Counted from the first letter of the stretch, positions 15,214 to 24,350 are shown. The stretch is DNA of 64,000 nucleotides from Actinoplanes sp. DH11 (GCF_020873875.1 NZ_JAHWGU010000012.1:124001-188000), one strand, 5' to 3'. The notes: generated by a model from the letters alone, not told the origin. Numbers and translations are program-made.

Positions 15214-17739
15214 TCATGCCCCCAGGGCGCCGCCACCGCGTGACGAGCCGCGCCGGTGGCCCTCGGGGGCCGAGGCGGCGGCCGCGTCGAGCAGCTGGGA
15301 CAGCGCCGACACGATCTTGTCGGCGGGCATCGGCTTGCAGAAGTGGTAGCCCTGCGCGGTGGGGCAGCCCAGCTCGATGAGCGCGGCCCGCTGCTCGACC
15401 GTCTCGATGCCCTCGGCCACGACCCGGACACCGAGCCGGGCGCCGAGCTCGACCGCGCCGCGCACGACCGCGCCGGCGGCCGGCTTGTCGATCATCTCGT
15501 CCACGAACGACCGGTCGATCTTGATTTCGTCGACAGGCATCCGGGTGACCGAGGCGAGCGACGAGAAACCGGTGCCGAAGTCGTCGAGCGAGACCTGCAC
15601 ACCCGAGGACCGCAGCCGGGCCAGCACCTCGTCGACGATCTCCTGCTCGCTCACCGCGACCGACTCGGTGATCTCCAGGACCAGCCGGGAGGCAGGTGTC
15701 CGGTGGCGCCGCAGCGCCTCGGTGACCTGGGCCGGGAAGGTGGGGTCGGTGAGGCTGCGCGCCGAGACGTTCACCGAGACCGGGATGTCGATGTCGTGCG
15801 CCGTCCAGTCCGCGGCGGCCGCCAGGGCCAGGTCGAGGACCCGCCGGGTGAACGGGATGAGCAGTTCGCTGCGTTCCACGGCGGGCAGGAAGGCGCCCGG
15901 CGAGAGCTGGCCGCGGCGCGGATGCCGCCAGCGCACCAGCGCCTCCACCCCGGTCGGCGCGGCGGTCACCAGGTCGACGGCGGGTTGCAGGTGCAGCACG
16001 ATCTGGTCGTCGGCGGCGAACGCGTCCTGCAGCTCGGCCAGCAGCGCCAGATGGTCGGTGCTGCTCGCGTCCAGACCGCTGTCGTAGGTCCCGACGGTGA
16101 TGCCCAGCTCCTTGGCCCGGCCGACGGCCAGCGCGGCCCGGCGCAGCAGCTCACCGACCTCGATCCGGCCCGGCCGTTCCGCCACCACGCCCACGGTCAC
16201 CTCGACCGCGAGGCGCACCCCGGCCACCTCCATCGGCAGCCGCAGGTGCTCGACGAGTTCCCGGGCCCGGCGCAGAGCCGGCGGCAGCGGGCTGGCCGCC
16301 CGGGGCGCGGTGTCGGAGAGGGCCGCCATCGTTGGCAGCAGCAGCGCGAACTCGTCGTCACCGGTCCGCGCGACGAGTTCGGACGGCCGCGCCAGCTCGG
16401 TGAGCCGTTCCGCGACCAGGCGCAGCACCTCGTCACCGCCGCGGTGCCCGAGCGTCCGGTTGACCTCACTGAAGTCGACCACGTCGAGCTGCAGCAGGGC
16501 GACGTGCTGACCGCCGTCGAGCGTGCGCAGCAGCCGGTCGCCGGCCTCGCCGAACGCGACCCGGTTGATCAGCCCGGTGAGCGGGTCGTGCACCCGGTCG
16601 TGCGCGGCGCGGGCGTCCAGCTCGACGATCCGCTGGTGTGCCGCCGCGTCGTGCAGGGCGCCGGCGAGCGCCTCGCCGTACGCCGTGATGGCCGCCTCGT
16701 CCTGCGGCACCGGCAGGGTGGGCTCGCCCAGCCAGACGGTCAGCTCACCGACTGGCCGGCCGGCGACCGCCATGCTGCGGGTGATGGCCGGGCCGGAGCG
16801 GGCCGTGGCGGGGTCGTCCGGGCCGGGGCCGTCCTGCGCGTACCGCCGGTGGCCGTTGAGGCGGACCTCCAGCTCGGCGCGGCGGGCCCCGAAGACGTCG
16901 AGCGCACCCCGCAGCCCGGCCCGGGCCACCTCGGCCTCGGTGGCACCCGGCAGCCGGGTCGTGGCGGCCGCGAACGCCTCCCACATCCGGCGTTCCTCGG
17001 CGGCGCGCAGGTGGAACCGGTAGGTGCGGTGCAGCAGCCAGAGGGCAGGTCCGAAGGCGAGCAGCCAGAGCGGTTCCCGGACCAGCGCGAACACCGCGCA
17101 GAGCCCGACCAGCACGTTGCCCACCGACATCGGCAGCTTGGCGTAGAGCACCCGGGCGGCGATCCGGCCGGGCGCCGCGTCGCGGTGCAGCACCAGGGTC
17201 AGCACGACCAGGCTGAACGTGATCAGCAGGTAGGTGAACGCGCCGGCGACCAGGGCCAGCGGCAGGCGGGCGCCACCGATCGGCGCGTCACCGGCGATCA
17301 GGGCCGTGACGAGCGCGGCGCCCGCCACGCCGAGGGTCATCGAGGCGACCAGGTGGACGATCTCGGCGACGTTGCGCAGGCCGGTGAACCAGGCGAGCAG
17401 CAGCCAGGCCGCGCCGGTGCCGGCCAGGGTGGCGGCGGGCAGCCAGCCGGCCGGGGCGACCACGAACCCGACGACCACCGCCGCTTCGGCCCAGCTCACC
17501 GAGACCGCGTCCGGCCCGAGGCGGAACCGGAGGCCGGCCAGCTGAGCGATGGCGGCCAGCACGGCGGCGACGCAGACGCCGTCGAGCGTGGAGAGCGGCC
17601 GGTCGGGCGGGCGGGTGCCGGGCTGGAAGATGCCGAGCACGACGGCGGCCAGGGCGGCCACGACGACGGCGACGGTGAGCACCCGGACCGGCCGGGGCCG
17701 GCTCAGCCAGGAATGGTCTCGCAGCTGCGGGGCGGTCAC
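15214..17739 (-). CDS. Membrane-bound GGDEF-EAL cyclic-di-GMP enzyme
   Basis: Residues 1-260 hold about seven or eight membrane spans, followed by a short GAF-like linker, a GGDEF domain (about 390-560) and an EAL domain (about 575-825). The EAL domain looks intact: VEALVRW, ITESVA, LDDFGTGFSSL, IKIDRSFV, VAEGIET and QGYHFCKPM are all present, so c-di-GMP phosphodiesterase activity is expected. The GGDEF signature reads RTGDDEFALLL, with Asp for the second Gly, so cyclase activity may be lost or the domain may only sense GTP. The GTG start at 17739 has GGAG upstream and overlaps the stop of a possible 55-codon ORF (GTGA). In related bacteria such proteins control the switch between growth and sporulation. 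Confidence 0.9.
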   Translation of the reverse strand: MTAPQLRDHSWLSRPRPVRVLTVAVVVAALAAVVLGIFQPGTRPPDRPLSTLDGVCVAAVLAAIAQLAGLRFRLGPDAVSVSWAEAAVVVGFVVAPAGWLPAATLAGTGAAWLLLAWFTGLRNVAEIVHLVASMTLGVAGAALVTALIAGDAPIGGARLPLALVAGAFTYLLITFSLVVLTLVLHRDAAPGRIAARVLYAKLPMSVGNVLVGLCAVFALVREPLWLLAFGPALWLLHRTYRFHLRAAEERRMWEAFAAATTRLPGATEAEVARAGLRGALDVFGARRAELEVRLNGHRRYAQDGPGPDDPATARSGPAITRSMAVAGRPVGELTVWLGEPTLPVPQDEAAITAYGEALAGALHDAAAHQRIVELDARAAHDRVHDPLTGLINRVAFGEAGDRLLRTLDGGQHVALLQLDVVDFSEVNRTLGHRGGDEVLRLVAERLTELARPSELVARTGDDEFALLLPTMAALSDTAPRAASPLPPALRRARELVEHLRLPMEVAGVRLAVEVTVGVVAERPGRIEVGELLRRAALAVGRAKELGITVGTYDSGLDASSTDHLALLAELQDAFAADDQIVLHLQPAVDLVTAAPTGVEALVRWRHPRRGQLSPGAFLPAVERSELLIPFTRRVLDLALAAAADWTAHDIDIPVSVNVSARSLTDPTFPAQVTEALRRHRTPASRLVLEITESVAVSEQEIVDEVLARLRSSGVQVSLDDFGTGFSSLASVTRMPVDEIKIDRSFVDEMIDKPAAGAVVRGAVELGARLGVRVVAEGIETVEQRAALIELGCPTAQGYHFCKPMPADKIVSALSQLLDAAAASAPEGHRRGSSRGGGALGA

Positions 17740-17903
17740 GGCAGGACTCCGCCCACTGGTGGGCCGGTCACCCTGAGCAAGGGCGGCCCCGCGACAGGTG
17801 GCCCGGTAAAGAGCGGCCTCATCACGAGCGCCTCAGCGACGGCGTGCACGTTCACATGCACGTGCAGATGCGCTGCGGAAATTTCGCGCCGGACAGTCGT
17901 CAT
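17736..17903 (-). CDS. Possible 55-residue His-rich leader ORF coupled to GGDEF-EAL gene
   Basis: ATG at 17903 is preceded by GAAGGGGGC, and the frame runs 55 codons to a TGA that overlaps the GTG start of the GGDEF-EAL gene. The peptide has the alternating segment HLHVHVNVH and a Pro/Gly-rich C-terminus. Overlap and ribosome site favour translation; lack of homologues known to me and the short length argue for caution. It could be a regulatory leader peptide for the downstream gene. Confidence 0.4.
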   Translation of the reverse strand: MTTVRREISAAHLHVHVNVHAVAEALVMRPLFTGPPVAGPPLLRVTGPPVGGVLP

Positions 17904-17913
17904 CTCGGCGCCC

Positions 17914-17958
17914 CCTTCCGCGCAGGGTCCGAGGGCCGTATGGCCCCCGGGCGGAAGG
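17914..17958 (-). promoter_or_regulatory. Structured leader upstream of GGDEF-EAL operon
   Basis: CCTTCCGC (17914-17921) pairs perfectly with GCGGAAGG (17951-17958) and encloses GGGCC-GTAT-GGCCC (17933-17946). The element ends 11 bp before the small-ORF ATG, so it could hide the ribosome site or form part of an untranslated leader. Confidence 0.4.
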
Positions 17959-18062
17959 CTAAATCAATACCGATGAACGCAACAGGGCTTGACGGACCCG
18001 AGACCGGGACACTCAGGTCGGACGGGCCGGGACTTCCGGGCGTACGACGAGGGGCCGCGCCC

Positions 18063-18413
18063 TCAGGCGCGGGCCGCCCCGCCGTCCTTGGCCGACGGAA
18101 GCTCGTCGTCCGCCACCGCTGTCACCTCGGGTTCCGCCTTGGTCACCGGAGCTGCGGATCGATCCGCTTCGACGTCGGCGGCCGCGCCGGCGGCCGGCTG
18201 CTGCGCGTCGGCGCCCCGGTGGGCGATCTCTGCCACACCTTCGCGTTTCGCGCTGCCCGTAAAACTGTCGGGAAGCCGACGGATCCGCTTGTTCATGTTG
18301 CGGATCAACAGCACCGTGGCAACACACATGAGGACGATGAGGAACAACCCCATCGGCCCGGCCAGGCCGCCCGAACGGGTGTCACCGAAGTTGTTGACAG
18401 CGAAGACGTCCAC
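18063..18413 (-). CDS. Small single-span membrane protein downstream of mca (Rv1083-like)
   Basis: With the GTG start at 18413 the product is 116 residues. One membrane span lies near residues 17-38 (GLFLIVLMCVATVLLI), followed by a basic stretch RNMNKRIRRLP and an Ala/Glu-rich, probably disordered cytosolic tail. The start falls 18 bp after the mca stop, consistent with one transcript. In M. tuberculosis the gene after mca (Rv1083) encodes a similar short membrane protein with an IRNMN-type segment. Function unknown; the start codon is not certain. Confidence 0.65.
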   Translation of the reverse strand: MDVFAVNNFGDTRSGGLAGPMGLFLIVLMCVATVLLIRNMNKRIRRLPDSFTGSAKREGVAEIAHRGADAQQPAAGAAADVEADRSAAPVTKAEPEVTAVADDELPSAKDGGAARA

Positions 18414-18430
18414 GACCTCAGCGTACTGCG

Positions 18431-19312
18431 TCAGTGTGCGTCGACCTTCTCCCGGATGCCCGCGAACAGGTCGGACTCCGGAATCGGGCTGTCCACCAGC
18501 GAGCGGGCCAGCTCGAAGTCCTCCGTGGGCCACACCTTCTGCTGCATGTCCAGCGGGATGTGGAACCAGAAGCCGTCCGGGTCGACCTGGGTCGCGTGGG
18601 CGCGCAGCGCGTCGTCACGGACGCTGAAGTACTCGCCGCAGTCGATCCGGGTGGTGATCTTGTCGCCGCGGTCCTGCCGCTCCGACGACTTCTCCAGCCA
18701 CTCCGCGTAGGGCGACTCCAGCCCGGCCGCCAGCATCCCCTCGTGCAGGGCCAGCATCCGCGCGCGGGTCCAGCCGGAGTTGTAGTACAGCTTCAGCGGC
18801 TGCCACGGCTCGCCCAGCTCCGGGTAGAGATCCGGGTCGCCGGCCGCGTCGAACGCCACCACCGAGATCTTGTGGCACATGATGTGGTCGGGGTGCGGGT
18901 AACCGCCGTTCTCGTCATAGGTGGTCATGACGTGCGGCCGGAACTCGCGGATCAGCTTGATCAGCGGCTTGGCCGCCTCCTGCGGGTCCTGCAGGCCGAA
19001 GCAGCCCTCGGGCAGCGGCGGCAGCGGGTCGCCCTCGGGCAGGCCGGAGTCGACGAACCCGAGCCAGGCCTGGTCGACGCCGAGGATCTCGCGGGCCCGG
19101 TCCATCTCGGCGCGCCGGATGTTGGTGATGTCGGCCAGCACCTCCGGCCGGTCCATCTTCGGGTTGAGCACGCTGCCGCGCTCTCCCCCGGTGCAGGTCG
19201 CCACCAGCACCTGGACACCCTCGGCGACATATTTCGCCATGGTGGCGGCGCCCTTGCTCGACTCGTCGTCGGGGTGGGCGTGCACGGTCATCAGGCGCAA
19301 CTGCTCGGCCAC
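18431..19312 (-). CDS. mca: Mycothiol S-conjugate amidase
   Basis: Mca cleaves mycothiol S-conjugates to a mercapturic acid and GlcN-inositol, removing alkylating agents, drugs and oxidants. The 293-residue product starts at GTG 19312 (AGAGGGA upstream), giving the family N-terminus AEQLRLMTVHAHPDDESSKG. HAHPDDE and the later GYPHPDHIMCH supply the zinc ligands, and GGERGSVLNPKMD and GFVDSGLPEGDP are typical of Mca rather than of MshB. Mycothiol is confined to Actinobacteria, which supports the taxonomic reading. It is divergent from a DUF4307 gene and close to greA, the order also seen in mycobacteria. Confidence 0.95.
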   Translation of the reverse strand: MAEQLRLMTVHAHPDDESSKGAATMAKYVAEGVQVLVATCTGGERGSVLNPKMDRPEVLADITNIRRAEMDRAREILGVDQAWLGFVDSGLPEGDPLPPLPEGCFGLQDPQEAAKPLIKLIREFRPHVMTTYDENGGYPHPDHIMCHKISVVAFDAAGDPDLYPELGEPWQPLKLYYNSGWTRARMLALHEGMLAAGLESPYAEWLEKSSERQDRGDKITTRIDCGEYFSVRDDALRAHATQVDPDGFWFHIPLDMQQKVWPTEDFELARSLVDSPIPESDLFAGIREKVDAH

Positions 19313-19424
19313 GTTGAATTCCCTCTCGACCAGGCCTGCCGTCGGCGGCCCAGGATCGGCTGCGAAGATGGACTCTGCCATTCTGGCCGATCCCACCGAC
19401 AACAAACGCACGAGAGGTCGTCAG

Positions 19425-19844
19425 GTGAGCGAGACGCACGCCACAACGCCGGTCTTCCCGCCGGGCCGATACGGTCGGCGCCGTGAGGGCCGGCACAGTC
19501 GCTGGCTGCCGATCCTCGCCACCGTGCTGTCCGGGCTCGTCATCCTGGGCCTCACCATGCAGCTCTACAACAAGTTCGGCGAGGGCGACTACGACCCGCA
19601 GATCATCGGGTGGAGCGAGCCGTCCGACACCGAGATGGTCATCCAGTTCCGGGTCCTGGTGCCGGCCGGCGAGAACGCCACCTGCATGTTGCGCGCCCGC
19701 GACTACGACGGCTTCGAGGTGGGCCGCCAGCTGGTCACCGTGCAGGGCAAGCCCGGCGGCGGTTCGGTCGAGGTGAGCGAGCCGGTGACGACCAAATCCC
19801 GCGCCTCCGTGGGCGACGTGATGGGCTGCCGCGCGGCCGGCTGA
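19425..19844 (+). CDS. DUF4307 single-span membrane protein
   Basis: The GTG start at 19425 has GAGAGG 8 nt upstream. The 139-residue product has a basic N-terminus (RYGRRREGRHSRW), one membrane span near residues 27-47 and an extracytoplasmic beta-rich domain ending SVGDVMGCRAAG. This matches the DUF4307 family (Rv1081c in M. tuberculosis), which sits between mca and greA in many actinobacteria. No function is established. Its start is 112 bp from the divergent mca start. Confidence 0.75.
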   Translation: MSETHATTPVFPPGRYGRRREGRHSRWLPILATVLSGLVILGLTMQLYNKFGEGDYDPQIIGWSEPSDTEMVIQFRVLVPAGENATCMLRARDYDGFEVGRQLVTVQGKPGGGSVEVSEPVTTKSRASVGDVMGCRAAG

Positions 19845-19964
19845 CAACTTTCACCTTCCGGGCGGTACGCATACCGCTGGTAAGCTTGGTGATTCGCTGC
19901 GTTGAGCATGGTGCTTTTCAGCGGCATGCCCTGACCCTGCCCAGTTTCAGCAAGGAGATCGACC

Positions 19965-20459
19965 GTGTCCAGTTCCGAGGCGCCGAAGACCTGGCTCTCC
20001 CAGGACGCTCACGACCGGCTGCAGGCCGAGCTCGACGAGTTGATCGCGAACCGGCCGGCGATAGCTGCGGAAATCAACGCGCGTCGGGAAGAGGGCGATC
20101 TCCGTGAGAACGGCGGCTACCACGCGGCCCGCGAGGAGCAGAGCCGGCAGGAAGGCCGGATCCTCTACTTGAAGGAGTTCCTGCGCAACTCCGAGGTCGG
20201 CGAGGCCCAGGTGGCCGACTCGGTCACCCCCGGTTCGGTGGTCACCATCTACTTCGACGACGACCAGGCCGACACCGAGACGTTCCTGCTCGGGTCCCGG
20301 GAGATCTCGTCCACGACCGACCTCACCGTCTACAGCCCGGAGTCCGCGCTCGGCCAGGCCATCCTCGGCGCGCGTCCCGGCCAGACCGTGACCTACACGG
20401 CCCCCAGCGGCGCCGACATCAAGGTCACCGTGGTCAAGTTCGGCGCTTTCGAAGGCTGA
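19965..20459 (+). CDS. greA: Transcription elongation factor GreA
   Basis: GreA enters the secondary channel of RNA polymerase and stimulates cleavage of backtracked RNA. The 164-residue product has an N-terminal antiparallel coiled coil (about 10-85) with the tip acidic pair in REEGDLRENGGYHAAREE, followed by the FKBP-like C-terminal domain (VTPGSVVTIYF, ending GADIKVTVVKFGAF). The GTG at 19965 follows AAGGAGA. A perfect 15-bp terminator lies just downstream. Confidence 0.95.
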   Translation: MSSSEAPKTWLSQDAHDRLQAELDELIANRPAIAAEINARREEGDLRENGGYHAAREEQSRQEGRILYLKEFLRNSEVGEAQVADSVTPGSVVTIYFDDDQADTETFLLGSREISSTTDLTVYSPESALGQAILGARPGQTVTYTAPSGADIKVTVVKFGAFEG

Positions 20460-20484
20460 CGAGGCGCTTTTCGAGAGTTTCACC

Positions 20485-20527
20485 GGAAGGGCTCGCGGGA
20501 TCACCCGCGAGCCCTTCCGCGTTTTTT
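20485..20527. terminator. Bidirectional Rho-independent terminator, greA/ilvA
   Basis: GGAAGGGCTCGCGGG (20485-20499), a 4-nt loop and the perfect complement (20504-20518) are followed by GCG and TTTTTT (20522-20527). It serves greA and abuts the stop codon of the convergent ilvA gene. Confidence 0.92.
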
Positions 20528-21768
20528 CACGGCGTGGTGTCGGCCAGCAGGGCCACCCGGTAACCGGCGTCCCGGAGGGCGCTGATCAGGGCCGAGGAGT
20601 GGGCCGGGCCCCGCGTCTCCACGGAAAGGGCCACCTCCACCTCGCCGAAGCTGAGCCTCGGGCTCTGCCGGGAGTGCGCGACGTCGACGATGTTCGCCCG
20701 CTGCTCGGCGATCTCGCGCAGCAGCCGGGCCAGCTGACCCGGGCGGTCCGAGCAGCGCACCGCGAGCCGCAGGAATCGGCCGGCCGACGCCAGCCCGTGC
20801 TCGATCACCCGGAGCAGCAGCATCGGGTCGATGTTGCCGCCGGAGAGCACGGCCACCGCCGGCCCGCCACGCGGCGGCACGTAGGCGCCGGTCAGCAGCG
20901 CCGCGACCGCCGCCGCCCCGGCCGGCTCCACCACCGACTTGTGCCGTTCCAGCAGCACCAGCAGGGCCGCCGACAGATCCTCGTCGGTCACCGTGACGAC
21001 CTCGTCGACAAGCTTCTCGACGTGCGCGAACGTGAGATCACCGGGACGCAGGACGGCGATGCCGTCCGCGATCGTGGCGCCACTGTCCAGCTTCCGCGGC
21101 GCCCCGGCGGCGAGCGAGGGAGGGTACGCGGCAGCCCCGCTCGCCTGCACCCCGACGATCCGGATGTCCGGCCGCAGCGCCTTGGCCGCCACCGCGAGCC
21201 CGGAGACCAGCCCGCCACCGCCGACCGCCGTGATGATCGTGGTGGCTTCCGGGCACTGCTCGAGGATCTCCAGCGCCACCGTGCCCTGCCCGGCGATCAC
21301 GTCGGGGTGGTCGAACGGGTGGATCAGGATCGCACCGGTGCTGCGGGCGAAGTCGTGCGCCGCCTCCAGCGCGTCGTCCACGCTGGTCCCGGCGTACTCG
21401 ACGGCGGCGCCGTACCCCTTCGTCGCGGAAACCTTCGGCAGCGGCGCGCCCTCCGGCATGAAGACCGTGGCCCGCGTGCCGAGCAGGCCCGCCGCCAGCG
21501 CCACCCCCTGCGCGTGGTTGCCGGCGGAGGCGGCCACCACACCGCGGGCCCGTTCGGCCTCGGACAGGCGGGCGATCCGGGTGTACGCGCCACGCACCTT
21601 GTACGACCCGGCGCGCTGCTGGTTCTCGCACTTCAGCCAGACCGGCACCCCGGTGATCTCGGTGAGCGGCCGGGAGGTGATCAGCGGGGTCCGCTTGGCC
21701 ACCCCGGTCAGCAGCTCGCGGGCGGCCTCGACGTCGGCCAGGGTCAGCAGGTCCAGTGGTGCGGTCAT
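20527..21768 (-). CDS. ilvA: Threonine ammonia-lyase (threonine dehydratase)
   Basis: A PLP enzyme that converts threonine to 2-oxobutanoate for isoleucine synthesis or catabolism. The 413-residue product has the PLP lysine in QRAGSYKVRGAY (about residue 56), the phosphate loop GGGGLVSG and the cofactor strand SGGN near residue 315. The C-terminal 80 residues form one ACT-like domain (LRLAVRCSDRPGQLARLL), the short TdcB/type-II layout rather than the two-ACT E. coli IlvA. The ATG 21768 gives the standard N-terminus; longer frames overlap the amidase gene. Confidence 0.92.
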   Translation of the reverse strand: MTAPLDLLTLADVEAARELLTGVAKRTPLITSRPLTEITGVPVWLKCENQQRAGSYKVRGAYTRIARLSEAERARGVVAASAGNHAQGVALAAGLLGTRATVFMPEGAPLPKVSATKGYGAAVEYAGTSVDDALEAAHDFARSTGAILIHPFDHPDVIAGQGTVALEILEQCPEATTIITAVGGGGLVSGLAVAAKALRPDIRIVGVQASGAAAYPPSLAAGAPRKLDSGATIADGIAVLRPGDLTFAHVEKLVDEVVTVTDEDLSAALLVLLERHKSVVEPAGAAAVAALLTGAYVPPRGGPAVAVLSGGNIDPMLLLRVIEHGLASAGRFLRLAVRCSDRPGQLARLLREIAEQRANIVDVAHSRQSPRLSFGEVEVALSVETRGPAHSSALISALRDAGYRVALLADTTP

Positions 21769-21793
21769 GGCCACCAATCGTGCCACTGCCCGG

Positions 21794-23149
21794 TCAGACC
21801 AGGTTCTGCCGCTGCCAGGGGTTCTGCAATTCGAACTGACCGGCCACGGAGAGCAACAACATCTCCGAGTCGGGCGGGCCGACCAGTTGCACCGCGAGCG
21901 GCATGCCGTCCGCCCGGAACCCGACCGGCACCACGATCGCCGGCAGGCCCGCGTAGTTCCACGGCGCCTGATAGGGCGCGTACGCCGCGTTCGCCTGCAT
22001 GTTCTTCCACCAGGGGATGCCCGAGTACCGCAGTGCCGGCGGCGGGGGCGCGGCAAGCGCCGGAGTGAGCAGCAGGTCGATCGAGCGGTCCGCGAAAAAC
22101 CGGATCGACCGGTCCCGCCACGCGTCCCGCTGCGTCTGCCGGACCAGCCCGGCCCGCATCGCCGCCTTGCCCAGCGCGATGTGCCGCCGGGTGCGCGGCT
22201 GCAGCCGGTCGACGGGCAGCCCCTCCGAGTTCACGTAGGCACCGGCGAACCAGGTGGCCAGCACGCCGAGCGCGACACCCGACGGGTAGGTGGGGTCGGC
22301 GGTGACCGTGTCGTGACCGGCCTGGGTGAGCAGCCGCGACGCCGTGGTGACGGCCCCCGTGTTCGCCTCGTCCGGCTTCACCCCGGCCACCGGGGAACGC
22401 AGCGAGATGCCGACCCGCAGCCGCTGCGGCTCCACCAGTTTCTGCGGGGTCAGGCCGGCCAGCACCGAGAAACCCAGCGCGGCGTCGGCCACCGTGGTGG
22501 TCAGCACGCCGTTCTCCACCAGGCCGAACCAGTCCTTGTCACCGAAGTCGACGGGCACGACGCCCCGGCCCGGCTTGAGCCCGACCAGGCCGCAGCAGGC
22601 CGCCGGGATCCGGATCGACCCGAGGCCGTCGTTGCCCTGCGCGATCGGCACCAGACCGGCCGCCACCGCCGCCGCGGAACCGCCGGACGAGCCGCCCGGC
22701 GTGCGCTCCAGATCCCACGGGTTGCGGGTCGGCGCGGTGTCGTCGTCGGTCGTCGCCCAAAGACCCATCTCGGGCATCCGGGTCACCCCGACCACGACGG
22801 CGCCGGCCCCGCGCAACCGGCGGACCACTTCGTGGTCCTCCTCGGCGACCTCAGGAGTACGGGCGGCGGCCGAACCGTGCCACGTCGGCATCCCGGCCAC
22901 GGCGGTGTTCTCCTTGACCGCCACCGGCACACCGGCGAGCGGCAGGTTCGCCAGGTCTTCCTGATCGTCGACCTTCTCCGCCTCGGTGATCGCCTCGCCG
23001 CCGCGGATCACCCGGAAGGCGCCGAGCGCCGGATCGGAGATGCCGATTTGTTCCAGATGATCGGCCACGACCTGGGTGGCACTCGCGTCACCGCGGCGCA
23101 CCGCACGGGCGATCTGCTTGGCGGTGGCCCCCACCCAGGTCGTCGTCAT
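21794..23149 (-). CDS. Amidase-signature family hydrolase
   Basis: A 451-residue amidase with the Ser-cisSer-Lys triad: Lys in [13 protein letters not shown], the Gly/Ser-rich signature [16 protein letters not shown] and the nucleophile in [16 protein letters not shown]. The family includes indole-acetamide hydrolases, nylon oligomer hydrolases and GatA; here the neighbouring genes are not gatB or gatC, so a stand-alone amidase is likely. The substrate is unknown. ATG 23149 is the natural start. It lies between ilvA and metB, all on the minus strand with gaps of about 25 bp, so the three may be cotranscribed. Confidence 0.88.
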   Translation of the reverse strand: MTTTWVGATAKQIARAVRRGDASATQVVADHLEQIGISDPALGAFRVIRGGEAITEAEKVDDQEDLANLPLAGVPVAVKENTAVAGMPTWHGSAAARTPEVAEEDHEVVRRLRGAGAVVVGVTRMPEMGLWATTDDDTAPTRNPWDLERTPGGSSGGSAAAVAAGLVPIAQGNDGLGSIRIPAACCGLVGLKPGRGVVPVDFGDKDWFGLVENGVLTTTVADAALGFSVLAGLTPQKLVEPQRLRVGISLRSPVAGVKPDEANTGAVTTASRLLTQAGHDTVTADPTYPSGVALGVLATWFAGAYVNSEGLPVDRLQPRTRRHIALGKAAMRAGLVRQTQRDAWRDRSIRFFADRSIDLLLTPALAAPPPPALRYSGIPWWKNMQANAAYAPYQAPWNYAGLPAIVVPVGFRADGMPLAVQLVGPPDSEMLLLSVAGQFELQNPWQRQNLV

Positions 23150-23174
23150 CGCGCAGAATCTCCAGCGTCTGTCT

Positions 23175-24326
23175 CTATCCGAGCGCCTGCTCGAGGTCGG
23201 CGAGCAGATCGTCAACGGTTTCGATGCCGACAGACAGTCGCACGAGATCGGCGGGAACTTCAAGCGCTGAGCCCGCAGCCGACAGATGTGTCATCTGTCC
23301 CGGGTGCTCGATGAGCGATTCGACTCCACCCAGCGACTCCGCGAGCACGAAGAGCTTCGTCCGATTGCAGATCTCGATCGCCTTCTCCGGGCCGCCGGCC
23401 GCGCGGAACGAGACCATGCCGCCGAACCGGCTCATCTGCTTGACCGCCGTCTCGTGACCGGGGTGGTCGGCGAGCCCCGGGTAGAGCACCTGGCCCACCG
23501 CCGCGTGCTCGCTCAGGTAACCGGCGATCCGCTCCGCGTTGTCACAGTGCCGCTCCATCCGTACACCCAGGGTCTTGATCCCCCGGAGGGTGAGCCAGGC
23601 GTCGAAGGGCCCGTTCACGCCGCCCATCGCGTTCTGGTGGAAGGCCAGCTCGTCACCGAGACCCGTCTCCGCCGTGATCAGCGCGCCGCCCACCACGTCG
23701 GAGTGCCCGCCGATGTACTTGGTCGTCGAGTGGATCACCACGTCGGCGCCGAGCGCGAGCGGCTGCTGCAGGTACGGCGAGGCGAACGTGTTGTCCACCG
23801 CCAGCATCGCGTCGTACTCGTGGGCCAGCCCGGCCAGCGCCGCGACGTCGGCGATGTTGAGCAGCGGGTTGGTCGGCGTCTCCGCCCAGATCAGCCGGGT
23901 GTGGCCGGGCCGGAACGCGGCACGCACCGCGTCCAGGTCGTCCAGCGGCACGGCGGTCCAGTCCAGCCCCCACCGCTCGGCCACCTTCGAGAAGAGCCGG
24001 AACGTGCCGCCGTACGCGTCGTTCGGGATCACCACGTGGTCGCCGGGCCGGCACACCGTACGCAGCAGGGTGTCCTCGGCAGCGAGGCCGCTCGCGAAGG
24101 CGAGCCCGCGCCGCCCGCCCTCGATCGCCGCCAGGCACTCCTGGAGCGCGTCCCGGGTCGGGTTGCCGGAACGGCTGTACTCGTACCCCAGGCGAGGGGC
24201 GCCGACGGCGTCCTGTGCGTACGTGCTGGTCTGGTAGATGGGCGGCACCACCGCACCGGTCCGCGGATCCGGCTCCTGGCCGGCGTGGATGGCGAGGGTG
24301 TCGAACCCGTACTCATTTGCCGTCAT
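23175..24326 (-). CDS. metB: Cystathionine gamma-synthase
   Basis: A 383-residue Cys/Met-metabolism PLP enzyme. Signatures include VPPIYQTSTY, YEYSRSGNPTR, FASGLAAEDTLL, the PLP aspartate region AVDNTFASPYLQQPL and the PLP lysine in STTKYIGGHSDVVGGAL. The C-terminus SLGGVESLIEHPGQMTH is complete. The best reading is MetB (cystathionine from O-acyl-homoserine and cysteine), by match to Rv1079 and by its neighbours; a gamma-lyase activity cannot be excluded. It is divergent from the HIT gene, with only 24 bp between start codons. Confidence 0.88.
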   Translation of the reverse strand: MTANEYGFDTLAIHAGQEPDPRTGAVVPPIYQTSTYAQDAVGAPRLGYEYSRSGNPTRDALQECLAAIEGGRRGLAFASGLAAEDTLLRTVCRPGDHVVIPNDAYGGTFRLFSKVAERWGLDWTAVPLDDLDAVRAAFRPGHTRLIWAETPTNPLLNIADVAALAGLAHEYDAMLAVDNTFASPYLQQPLALGADVVIHSTTKYIGGHSDVVGGALITAETGLGDELAFHQNAMGGVNGPFDAWLTLRGIKTLGVRMERHCDNAERIAGYLSEHAAVGQVLYPGLADHPGHETAVKQMSRFGGMVSFRAAGGPEKAIEICNRTKLFVLAESLGGVESLIEHPGQMTHLSAAGSALEVPADLVRLSVGIETVDDLLADLEQALG

Positions 24327-24350
24327 GTTGCGCAAGGCTAGTCTCACCTG
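24327..24350. promoter_or_regulatory. Compact bidirectional promoter, metB/HIT, probably leaderless both ways
   Basis: Only 24 bp separate the metB ATG and the HIT GTG. Plus strand: TAGTCT ends 6 nt before the GTG. Minus strand: TAGCCT ends 8 nt before the ATG. Both fit TANNNT -10 elements placed for transcription starting at or next to the start codon, and the two hexamers share the same TA step. No Shine-Dalgarno sequence fits in the gap. The reading is from pattern only. Confidence 0.5.

Noticed and set aside
15256-17976. A 906-codon open frame on the plus strand opposite the GGDEF-EAL gene
   Set aside because: The minus-strand product has complete EAL motifs; the plus frame is low-complexity and has no family resemblance.
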